From NCBI GenBank assembly GCA_021432605.1, contig MU271162.1:257721-321720 (forward strand): a DNA stretch of 64,000 nucleotides, written 5' to 3'. The position numbers and the translations under genes are program-made. The DNA is from Coniochaeta sp. PMI_546. Taxonomy: Eukaryota > Ascomycota > Sordariomycetes > Coniochaetales > Coniochaetaceae. Of the stretch, positions 9,515-20,798 are shown piece by piece (within the stretch, counting starts at the first letter, position 1; each line of letters begins with the position of its first letter). The notes beneath the pieces are model-generated. The model saw nothing but the letters and a program-made list of their open reading frames with translations, ran no database searches and was not told where the DNA came from.

Positions 9515-12500
9515 CGTGTCCAACAGCTTTCGCTCCTGGAAACGAGTGTTTCAGCAAAAGTATGTCAGGGACGGCGATTGTTGAAGGAGCCGGACTGATG
9601 AAACCCTAGACACAAACAGATGGGCGGAGGTGATATCGATCCAACAGTCATATTCCAAGGTAATTCCGTTTGTGCAATGTGTGGCTAGCAATGCCTCATC
9701 ATCCAGCCAATAAACAGATGAAGTGCAACAAGTACATGCCTCTCTTCGGCTGAGGCTGCAGCGGCTGAGTATAGACAGCTCCTAGCTCAAGCCTCCGCTG
9801 CACAATTGGTCAAATTTACAGGCTGAGTCGGGTTGATGGCCATCCGTCACCCCAAAAGACGACATATCCCTCAGTCTCATTGCCATATCTGAAGTTCAGT
9901 GTTGTGCACCCCTCGTTGAGCGGCATATAAGCAGAGGGCTCCCGTCGGTAAGATCCGGAAGTACGCGATGATGTTCACGCAAAATGAGTCCTCCAGCGCC
10001 TTGCAGCAATGACTGTGCTAGCACAGGGGCTGCCATTGGGCTTCCTGGTTTGCACGAGTCTGGAAGCCTTCCACGCGCTAAAGTCTTGCCAAGACAAACA
10101 TCCCGCCAACAGGCGCCTGGTTCAATACACCACGTCCCAATACTGCGCCTGCCAAGTGGTCCGGTGCAGATTCCAGCAGTAGCCGACGCCTAGTTCTTTG
10201 ATTGTGACACATGATCTCAACCTTGAAGTGCTTGTATATGTTTATCAACATTACTCTGCGACCGCCGTTGGGGCTTGGGGCATGTCGGCTGATATCAGGT
10301 GGACCCAGAAACTTCTCTTTGGTTTTCTATCAGTGCGATCCAGGGATATCCAGCTCAAAGCAGAGTACGTCACCACAGGAAGCAATAGGCTAAGAGCCAG
10401 TCGAATGGCGACATTATTTTCCAAGCCGCGCTTGGTAGTCGCTTCTTGCGGCGTGACCTTATTCGCTGGACATTAAAGCTAGAAGATGAGGCACCATGGT
10501 GATCGTGGGGGTGCAAAACTTGCCCAGTTGATGCCCTTATATACCGGTAGCGATTTATCTCGTCCAAGTCACAAGCACCAAGAAAGGCCAAGGCGACAAT
10601 CTGTTTCCCCCCCCAACGAGCTAGGAGTTATGACTGCGAATGCTAGGGGTCGAGCGCCAGGTTTCGGTAAACATTGGCTGGGTTGGGCCCAAAGCCAGGC
10701 TCGTGTCAACCCTGACAAACTAGACGTAGAAGGATGCCCCATTACCACCTATTTTTAAAGCCATTTAACAGCATATTCGGCGTCATAGGTAATGCCAAGA
10801 TCGTCTTGCGTCATGATATGAGCTGCAACATGGCAGCAGGCCTTCCAGGAAGTCTTGCCTGGTTGACCATCCAGACCCATGCGAGCGAGGTGGTCACGAG
10901 GCCGCCGAATCTGGGCCCGTATCACTCTGAGTACACTGTTCTCTGGACTTGGCTGGATGTGCTGCGTATACTGAACCAGAAGCATGCTGTAAAGGCGTGA
11001 CTGGGAGACAGAAGCATCGCAGCCAAAGTCCACGGCTACTCCTGTTTGCGAGCAAGAGAGTATGTGAAGTTCAACTCCCATAAGCTCATGGTGGCAGTCG
11101 TGACAGAAGTAGGGATATCAGCGACCGAGCGTGATGATGGTGGCGTCCGTGGGCGCAGGTCAAGTCGGTCAATAAGATGGAGCTGGGAGCACTAAATGCG
11201 GACATTATGAGGTGGTCTATCGACATCAAGATTGGTATAACATGATGTGAGTAGTAGTCGGTAATATGTCTAGATGTCAGATAGTGGGAAACGGGTCTAG
11301 AAGTAGACAAGAATAAAAGTTTGCGACGACTCGCTCTAAGTTTATGTTTGGCGATTTCAGCTAATGATCGCGGGTGTAGTTTGCTCCAAGTCAAACACCA
11401 GTTGAATTCCCTATTTCGTATGATGAATTTCGAATACAATGAATCAAAAGAAGAATATGGTTAATCAAGTGAAATGGAATAGAAGCCACTACGCGTCTTA
11501 ATTTGTGTCAAAGCCCTTGTCTAGATCTAAGTTACGTGATATTACAATTACGTGATGCTGTATATATTGCCTTCATGTCTGGGTGGATTGTTTTCATGAG
11601 CAACTATGTCTATACTTACAGGGATATCACATTCTTTGGCACTGTCAAACGTATTAAATTCCTAGGTTCTATATTGTCAAAAGAAGGTGTGACGCAGTTC
11701 CAGCGATGACATACATACGGGTGACATCCCTCAGAGGTGTGGAAGGCAAGGAGGAGATATGAGGCCCTGATAACGTAGTAGCTATCTATGTTCCGTAGGG
11801 TATGGTGACTGGACGATGCCACCTGGAGCAGTAGTGGCTCGGTGTTAAGAAGATCATGGTTAATTACCAGTTTGAAACCCCAAAATGGCGAAATCTTCAT
11901 GACCGTGTGTCATTCCGGTTGTCATACGAGTACATGATCAACGACCGAATTGCTTAGAGGGAGGACCTACGCCAGAATTTACTCACTGCTTTGTTGGGAG
12001 GGTCGGCGCCTTCCCTACAGACCTCTTAAAAGTCGAGAACGATGGAACACCAGCAGAACGAGTTGAAGATTGTGGACACGCTGTAGCTGTACTCGTCATG
12101 CTGTGGTGATTATCGGGGCAAGTTAAGGTCCGCTTCGGGTAGCTTAGTCTATTGAATGTCTTCAGTCCATTTGGGAATCTCCGAGACTTTCGCGGGTTCC
12201 TGAGCTCCGGTGCGACGAAATGCTCTGGTTGCAAGTATGGGTGGTCGAACAGCGTGGTCCAGAAGGACTGCAATCTGGTCAGAATTGTTTGCCAGGTTGA
12301 GAAGGACGAGGATATCTGTAAATACAAACACTTGAGTACATCGACAAGCTCTGAGGAATAATGAGGTCTTCCGGGCTTTCACTGCCGCGTGTCTATGGTA
12401 ACTTCACAGCCATCACGGTCATGTGCACGAACTGATCGACAGTCTTGCTGCTGATTCATCTGATATCCTGCAGGTTCATCTCTCGCGACAAAAATCGGCG

Positions 12501-15500
12501 ATTGGCTTACCTCCCAAGCATATGGAGCGTCTATGAGCCGCTCTAGACCTTGCTCTGCTTCCACCAGATATGCTCCTTGTGCCGACTTTGCCTTTCTGGA
12601 GTAAGAATAGACCAGGATAAAGTCGACGGCGCGCTAATTGCCCAAGGCCAGAAGAAAATAGTGGCGTCCACAGCCGCCACTGATGTCGATACAGAAAAAA
12701 TAACGGGAGACGGAGACAGGCCAGGAACACAGCAGCGCCGAGCTCTTTCAACATATTAGAAGGAAGTCCAAGGTTTTAGCGCTGGTGTGGGGCACTCGAC
12801 GTTGATGATGGGGGCCATATGTCCTTCGCCCTGCTTTCCCGTCACGATATCTTGCACCGTCTCGTTGCTTCTACCGCCTCGTCATAGATGTGCTCGTCTC
12901 CAGAAAGACTCCGGGCAAGGATGAGTCAGCCATCGCGTTCATCCTCAGGTCCGGCCCTGACCACAATGAACGCCAAGCGGAAGGAATAGCAAACCGAAAT
13001 CGACCAAACCTGGTGTACCGGTACAGCATCATTGGCAATAACAAAGGACAAGCTGGATGGCAGAAGATCTCTTGCTGCATAGGTCAGAAGCAAAAGCATT
13101 CTGTCGGTTTACGTGGGTTTAGTTGAGGTCTGATTAGTCTAGCTTCCGGTTAGCTGACTGCCAGGCAGGGGCATAGCAACGTAGGGCCACAACTATGAGT
13201 CAACGATTGAACAGATTGTTAGTTGACAGTGGATCCGAACTTCATCTCCGTGTCCGACAGGGGCTTTTGACGGGGCCGCTCCGGTAGGGCTGAATAGCTG
13301 CGAGATCTTGCCTAGCTGGGCGTCGGAGGAAAGCAATGAATTGGAGATTGAATTCGGGGAACCCAAGCGGGGGAGGCGGGAGAAGATCGAGAAGTACCTG
13401 CCCATAAATTACCTAATGACCTGAACAACCGTTCCCGACTTTATTGACATGCTTCAAGAGGCAATCTCCATGTACTCTGCAGTGATAGACCATCTACTAT
13501 ACCAAAATCTTCCTCTACGTATCATGAAGATTTCTATCATTTACTGAACCAAGGCCACGTTGATCGGCTATGACAACATACTTTGTGGTTGACTCTGCAA
13601 GAGTGCAGGGCAGGGCAGGTCTTGTCTTGTGCTTGACTCACGCCAATCTGCCACACCGAGCGGCATTATAGTGTACAGCTCATTTTAGCATTCACGAGCA
13701 CATGTCTTTTGTGCTGCTGCAGAACCTGTGGTGGCTGGACCGGCCGGTCGGTCGCAGATCCTCGGTACGGATTCTGCTTCAACGGCCGGAGTTGTTGGGC
13801 GGCATGCATCGGCGCTTTAGCTTTTTGAGGGCTCCTACTTAACCTGTTTCTTGCACCACGACCAATATCAGTCACCTTCGAGCACTACCCACAGGTCTAC
13901 AGTTGATACCAAGCTTTCCAAGTGCCAGCAATAGAGGCTGACAAGTGCTGATCCGAAAGAGGAGGACGAGCACCACGGCCAAGGTGCCCTTGGCTGTCCA
14001 GCAGAACATTGCTGAAGTCGACCACAGGTCTGAAACGTCGTGCTGTCTGCAGCGATCATGAAGAGAAGTCCAATGACATCGAGGCCGATGGCTTGGCCAA
14101 TCAGTAGCATGCCTAGGCGAGCAACGTCCTTGTCCCCCATGACAATTGACCCGAAGGAGATGTACTGTGTTATGCACCGCCACATGACCGCATGGCCCTT
14201 GAGTTAACCTTAATCTAGTTTCGGCTGCTCAGAAATGCAGTGACAGGCATCGTGCGTCTGTCTCGACACTTATTAAGGCCTTCTAACTCCAGGGGTTCTG
14301 CGCTACAGAGGCAAGGTCATTCAACGAGGAAGGCACAAACTCTCTTAGTCACGGTTGACCCCTTGCATTTGAAATATATCATGGGTGCATTGTAGGGTGC
14401 ATGCTGCAGCTCGGTGCACTGTTCGGTGCCTGTTTCGTGCTTTGGCAAGCTGGCAACAGAACCTCCGTCGTCTCACACACACGGCGGCCGCCAGGTGGCT
14501 GACTGGTAGGCTGTCGCATCACGGCTTCTGAAGCGGGGTCGAGTGTCCACCCACCGTTGGAGCAGTGCGTGAGCGCCAGCGCGGCAAGCTTGAGCTTCTC
14601 CGCCTTTACCATGCGGCTCGACATCATGTCAGCCGCGACCTTGTGTCTACGTCGCCGGGGAATTCGACCATTTCGTTCGATACGAATGACCACTCTCCAA
14701 AACTCGAAACAAGTGGAGGGTCCTAGCCGCGTAGCCGCGGAAGATCTGAAGTGGTGTGGTGCGCGGGGAAGGGGGCGGGACTCCGAGCGCCACAGCGGAA
14801 TGTGCTACGTGTAGTGTAGAGCAATGAAGCGCCTTGCTGCAAGTTAGTAGTCAGGTGCCAGCTATCGAAGGATTGTGTTGTACCCTTGTGGTTTCTGATT
14901 TACTGTAACATTGCAGATTGCAGATTGCCATCGAGCACACTTCTGCGCCCCATGGTGAATTGTGGGATCGAATGACGGGATGCGGTAAGTGAATCGTCTT
15001 GCTCATTGGGTCGGATCGGCATCTCGAAATCCGATGTTGCACGCACTCGAGCCCGTAGCCGAGTACGGTCGGGCTAATTTCGCCGTACGAACAGACGAAT
15101 GAGGACTTGGACGGTGAGATGATAGTATGCCAAGATGCGTATCTCAGGTTGATGTTCTTGGCCTCTCTCGGTTTTGAAGTCGGAACAGCGATGGCATTGT
15201 TTCCATGACAAGATCACGATGTATTATGAGTCGTTGGCGGATGGAAATGTACGGAACTTGTGTCCATGTCACGGCACAATGGTGTGGTGACCAACTCAGC
15301 GGGTGAGGCGTCCGTGTCGACTGCAACCTCCATCTCGATAGACAGGTTCCCGCAAATGCTCGTGAATCCTACATCTGTCGATCTTGCTCTGTCCGGTGTT
15401 GGGCCACACTCTACGTGTACACAGTAGCACTGCCTGCACGCACCGAAATCCTTCTGACGCAGCACTGAAGCAGATCCGGAGTGGAGCTGCTCCTCCAGCA

Positions 15501-15584
15501 CAATCATCCGGATAGACGTGTCACGTCGTCTAAACCAGAACCAACTCCGGACGAGCATGCAGTGCCTCGGGGCTCATGCTTGCT

Positions 15585-15604
15585 AAATAAATAAATAAAT
15601 AAAT
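15585..15604. repeat. (AAAT)5 microsatellite
   Basis: Five tandem AAAT units directly readable, ending just before a TAGGAAC flank. It is a simple repeat of no known function. Confidence 0.9.
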
Positions 15605-16773
15605 AGGAACAGTCTTGTTAGTGTGGCTAGAGCCCTTGTCACCTTCTCGGTAGACTTTCCACACCGAACCATAGCGCCAACGCTCACTCACCGCCCTGGC
15701 GGGAGCTTCCAGGCAGACAAGCTGTTCTACCGCAGATCAATCCTGAGGCCATTGCTGACAAGACTGCCGCCGTCATCCTCTCTTTTTATATAGACAGTAC
15801 GATGGCTTCCGTTCCATTGGGTAGGCGCTTCTCTCTTGTCAGAACTCCCTCAGGTGGCGTGCTATATGCCGCAGATCATCGATCAGCTCTTTTTGACGAT
15901 TTGCTTTCCATTACTGGCGGTACCTGTGCATAGGTAATTGTCAAGTTCCATGGCTGCCTGGCCGTAGCGCCCAAACCGGCACCATACGCCTACTGTACGT
16001 GTACATGGTCTTCTTCGTGTTTGGTCCGTACATCTCGACGGAAGTCACATAGCCTCAGCACTCTGCATTTGGTATCGGAGAGACCACTCTGCTGTCTGGC
16101 TTGAATCTTGGTCCCCATATAGGCCATTACTGTCGATCCGGCACCAGGTGCCAAGTATGCATTTATGTCTAGAGCTAGCTCGTTATTACGATGCAAGACT
16201 GGACGTCCCGCAAAGCTTGGGTCGTATGCTCGTACCTCCGCCGAATGATAAGAGTTTACCCATATGCACGAGCTTCATTGCATGGGGATGCGAACGCACC
16301 ATTTGTGCGTGTACGTACGGCAATACCGCCAGAATCCCATATGCTGGCACAAGCACTTCATCTTTCCTATATCTTCGGACACCCTAATCGGTATAGACGC
16401 AACTCCTAATCTCAGTAAGTCTGAGCTGTGATATCTATAATCGCGATGTACAACAGAAGTCAGCTTATGGTGTGGCTGGCGGGTGAAGTAGAGCTAGTCC
16501 GACCTTATTTATGTGTGAGACGTCATCCAACCTCCATATCGGCGTTAGCGTGGTCTAGATGCACAGTCCTAGTAATTATTAGAGGATAGCAGGTTGACTA
16601 TGTTAGCATTTGAGCTTGCATAACACCCAACCGGTGAATTTCCTGCTGCCTCGATGGGGTACGCGGCTCGTCAACGTCGACCCTCTCATTAGCCCACGCC
16701 GCCCCACGTGAGGATCATGGAGCTCGCCTACCAGTTGTCGATCTCTGATACTATGACAATGGTAGGATCTAGG

Positions 16774-17005
16774 ACGGACAAGCCGAGGGTGGGGTATTCT
16801 TGGACCAACAACTCTCGAGTGTGTTTCTACCTGTTAAGTGCATATACGACGAGACGATAGCTGGCGACCAACCCAATCAACCGAGAAGAGACTACACGTG
16901 TATATGGGTGCCCCGAGTCTGGCACTCACTGACATCGCTCATTCCGCTGTAGCCCCAAGACCACTAAGTCCGATCCTTCTGTGACACCTTCCCTTCCTGC
17001 TGCTG
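16774..17005 (+). repeat. Diverged direct repeat, copy A
   Basis: This block shares ordered blocks with 17555-17740: GGACAAGCCGAG (16777 and 17556), a TCTAC(C/T)TGT...TTAGTG-like block, CTGGCGAC (16861 and 17633), ACCGAGAAG (16880 and 17656), CCGATCCTTC (16970 and 17703) and a CACCTTCCC..CTGCTG block. The same order in both copies with indels between them points to an old duplication or a pair of element ends. Confidence 0.55.
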
Positions 17006-17554
17006 GATTTCCGTTTTGACGTGCCTATCAACTTACTATGGAGGAAAGCGTGAGTAAAATGCCCCTGGCAGGTCAATATACTGAGCGAGGCCGGGGTCTG
17101 TCCTCCCACTTCTCCAAAGCTCTATGTGGAATGTTGGATGTGGGGTTGCGCCACAAGTGCCTGACATGAGTGATTTTCTACTTCACTAAGTGTACTGTGG
17201 TGGCACGAGCACGCTGTGACTCGAGCTTGCAACGCGGCGTCGTCGATTTCACCTTGGATGGGATATCCGAGTACGGGTCGTATGTCCAAGGGTTATCGAG
17301 GGTGACAATCCACTAGGTGAAACGGCGACTGACCCTTCCGAGGATGAGCGGGTCCCAGACTGCGCGATCATCTCGATATGCAAGAGGATCTCGAGTAGTT
17401 TACACTACCGCAGGGATGGATGGCAGCGTTAGACCATTTCCAACCACCGTACACTTACACAACCCTGAGTGACCTACCTGAGAGACCTGAAGGCTGGGTA
17501 CCTTGCCTGAGGCGGAGCTCAGCTACAGGCAAAGAATCCCCCATAACCTTAATC

Positions 17555-17740
17555 CGGACAAGCCGAGCGGCCCGCAATCTACTTGTATCGCGTTAGTGCT
17601 GACACGACTAAGCGACCATGCTAAGCGACAAACTGGCGACTAATCTACACACACACCGAGAAGGATTCATGCACTCCTATGCTACTAAAAACCAGGCGAA
17701 CCCCGATCCTTCCATGTCACCTTCCCAACTGCTGCTAGGG
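17555..17740 (+). repeat. Diverged direct repeat, copy B
   Basis: Partner of the block at 16774-17005, same orientation, about 740-780 bases downstream and somewhat shorter. It has the same order of conserved words, ending in CACCTTCCC..CTGCTGCTAGG. I found no terminal inverted repeats or coding capacity between the copies. Confidence 0.55.
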
Positions 17741-18069
17741 CACACCTAGGCGCACCCTACTTTACCGGCAGATTGTGCCGGCCCGCTGCCCCCCCTTTCC
17801 CTCCTTCCATGTGCCGTTGGGGCGCGTACTGTACCGTACCCGCCAGCCAGAAAGAATGCCAAGGAGACAACCTTGTTGGTCAACCTAAGTTTAACTTCAC
17901 TAACGGCGGGTTGACACTTATACAGTAGAGGTGGTAGCTGGTAACCACCTGTGGGGTTTTAAGATGCGTGTTGTCTCTTCTCTGGGACTGCTGCTGTATG
18001 ACTGTAACGACCTTACGTACACTTGGGACGAATCTATGTCGCCCCGACGGTGTCGCATAGACATACACG

Positions 18070-19841
18070 ATGGATCGTCCATCGTTATATTCGTTGCCGT
18101 ATAGCAATGACATGCCCATAGAGACCGACCACCGCCCCCAAGCCCAGAACCCCAAGGAGAAAAAGAGGATACAGAACAGGAATGCACAGAGGACATACCG
18201 TGAGCAAGGCATTCCCTCCTGTCATGTCAGTATGGCCGGCATGGTTGACGGCCAGAAGGGCAACGCATGAAGGCGCGGCTCAGAGACCTCGAGACCGCAG
18301 TACAGAATCGAAAGGCCTCCGCTATCCAAAACACACAAACACGCAAGTAACCCGGCCGAAGGGATCCAGGAGGACACTGCATCACTGACACTTCAATCAC
18401 AGCTTTAACCCCAAGCAGGCCACAACAACACGGACCTGGTTCAATCATGCAGAAACAAGTCTCCGACCACACGACGGGGACGGTGCAGCCACAGGTCCTG
18501 CAACTCGGCTTCGATCATAACACGGTAGACTTGGGCAGTCAGGTCGGGTTTATGCAGCCTCCTCAACCGATGGACAATACGCACACGCATACGCAGAGCC
18601 AGCAAACACCGCAGTCACCCTCCCCGCGTTCACAATGGCCCGACGGGAACGGAGGGCCGTCTAGGAATGGTACACGACTGCACGACCAAGCCTCCTTTAA
18701 AGGGCTACAGGATCAGCAGGCTAATGCTCAAGCCATGCACGACGACTTGCAGAAGGGCAATGGAGACGCGAGAATGAGTACGTCGTTGAACCAAAACCGT
18801 TCGCAACATCAGAGGAGCTCAGATACTGACATCAATGTGACTGACTCTAGTGGGCCACGTCCGCAACACAAGCTGGGCCGACATGTCCAACCGCACAACA
18901 GCACAAGTGCCACCTCAACTTTTCACCCCCGACTACAGCGACATCATGTACCGGAGCGCCTCCATCGGTGAGTGGACGGACGACATACTCTCCCAGTCGC
19001 AGCCGCAGCCGCAGCCCCAGTCCCAGTCGCAGATCCGACGGGGTCCAACACCCTCAGGAGGCGGTATGCTTCCCTCACCTTACCCTTCGCATTCAGCCCG
19101 GCCGGCAGCAGATAACCCGGCAAGCTCGACTGACGAGTCGACCGCCACCTGTGGCACGCCGCCACCGTCCTTATCTCACGGTGCCGTTCGCAACGGGACG
19201 CTCGGCGAGAAATTCGAGTTCATGCTCGAGTGCACCCAGGCTGTTGGGAGCGACAACTTCGACTCGCTGGCCATCGCCTACTACACTGGTAAATTCGGGA
19301 CATCAACTCCGTTGGCCAACGAGCAGAGACTCAGCCGGAACCGGGGGCTGCCCAAGTTGATCGGGGAGGTGCACAAGGCTGCCAAGGACTGGAGCGATTG
19401 GGAGAAGAGGGGTTTCTATGATGAGGTTTTCAAAACGACGGAGCTGTGTCTTATGAGCGAGATCGAGAAGGCGAGACAGTCATTTAGGGACGTGTTGACT
19501 CCGTTGGTGGCGACGCAGGACTGCGGAAATGGCTCTGCGGATGCTGGAGCGGATAGTCCGAGTGTGGTAAGTATGAAGAGGGTTATCGAGGACGAGGTGA
19601 GTAGTTTGCACTCAACCCCTCGAACATGTTTGGGAGAGGGATCTATGAGGATCTACGATTGACAAACTTGCAGGTACCGAATGTATGGGCGCTACTGATG
19701 GCGTTGTCGGCCTCGTCAGAGGACAGCGATGTGTGGCAGCGGAACCGGTCGAATACGGTCCTCGCAGCGATTGTTATACTGCGCTACGCCGGTCGCGTCT
19801 CGAATGAGCAGCTTTTTAGTCTGCTTGGGGCTGTTCTATGA
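18070..19841 (+). CDS. bZIP-type transcription factor (Yap-like basic region)
   Basis: Predicted nuclear DNA-binding regulator, about 496 aa in five exons (18070-18199, 18259-18346, 18419-18777, 18851-19596, 19674-19841), total divisible by three. The basic region at residues about 33-55 reads KEKKRIQNRNAQRTYRQRMK, spliced exactly across intron 1, with the N-x-x-A-Q-R-x-x-R core of fungal Yap-like bZIPs. The zipper that follows is short (RLRDLETAV) and lacks a full leucine heptad series. The middle is Gln/Pro/Ser rich, including a (PQ/SQ)n tract at about 18990-19035. The C-terminal half (about 19190-19500, EKFEFMLECTQAVG onward) is better ordered and resembles the C-terminal helical region of fungal bZIP regulators. 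A second donor (GTAAGT at 19567) could replace the one at 19597 without changing frame. It lies next to the decarboxylase and upstream of the PKS, so it is a candidate pathway regulator. That role is inferred. Confidence 0.8.
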
Positions 19842-20798
19842 TGAATGCCGTTTATGATCTCTCTCTGCATACCTCTCTGAGATGCGATATGTAAGAATAG
19901 CGATACCCCATGGAACGCATATCACCCCTACAAGGGAGGGGGCAATGAACCACTAGACTACTCGCTTCTGTGCTACCCGCAAGCTATGAAGAACATGTAG
20001 ACAAAATCAAGACATGTTACGAGCTCTACTACTTCGGACTCTGACGGTTACAGGCAGTGAGTACTGCTTTGACAACGAGCTACCGAGACATCATCACATG
20101 GTGATGCCTTCACATTGATGCATCCGCGAAACAACCTTAACGAACAATGAGCACATCGAAGTATCAAACTGCGTCATGCTCTCCTCGATGAGCACATCTA
20201 TGCAATCAAACACGTCATGTTCCCATGTCAGTCTGCCTTATAGCGACTGTTGCTACCCAAACAATCAAGAGTAATTAACCCGCGCTCTGCGCCTTGCACG
20301 TGTACTGCCAGGTACAGTACCATCCACGACACTCGCCCGTCCCTGCAGCCAAGACTCTCCTGCCACACTGATCAACTGCACTCTTTATTGCAGAGCACTC
20401 TATCGTGCAGGCTGCAGGTCTCTGCGGCGCAGAATCCTGTGTCTACTCGTCCCCTTCCACTGGGACCCTCCAATACGTTACACTGGGCTCACATTCGGCT
20501 TGCGATGGTGATCGGATGAAGGCTACCGCACAAGATTTGCATTTTTGTTTCGATTGGTCCGTTGGCCAAGTCATGGATGTATCAAGTCAATGTATTCTCT
20601 GACTCTAGAGTTAACACCGGGGGTGAGTGAAATCTCCTGCTGATAGAGTGTTTAACGACATAGATGTAGGTTTAGTCTCTGACTTGAGTACAGTGTTGAA
20701 CGTATAGCACCGAACGGGCAGAGTGTCAAGTTGTCAGAGACATGGTGTTTGAACAGCAGAAGTAAGGAGGAGACAGAGAAAGCGAGACTAGGAACCTG
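19842..20798. other. Convergent intergenic region
   Basis: 957 bases between the bZIP gene (plus) and the decarboxylase gene (minus), so both 3' ends point into it. No gene seen. It is expected to hold two 3' UTRs. Short words such as CAGGTACAGTACC near 20310 recur elsewhere in the window. Confidence 0.45.

Larger units (their letters stand above)
9515..18069. other. 8.5 kb gene-poor region
   Basis: No open frame in this stretch shows a recognisable domain or a convincing exon chain on either strand; frames are short and change quickly. A minus-strand frame at 13868-14185 has hydrophobic runs (LGMLLIGQAIGLDVIGLLFMIAA) that could be a leftover of a fungal multi-pass membrane protein, but nothing flanks it that completes a gene. 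Visible structure is limited to a tetranucleotide repeat near 15.6 kb and a diverged direct repeat at 16.8 and 17.6 kb. The region looks like decayed sequence, not dense regulatory DNA. Confidence 0.5.

Noticed and set aside
13868-14185. Hydrophobic minus-strand frame that could be an RTA1-like membrane protein fragment
   Set aside because: Only one or two helices are readable and no neighbouring exons complete a protein, so it is mentioned only as part of the gene-poor region.
9515-18069. Intact transposon in the gene-poor region
   Set aside because: No transposase, integrase or reverse transcriptase motifs and no clear terminal repeats; only diverged short repeats are visible.
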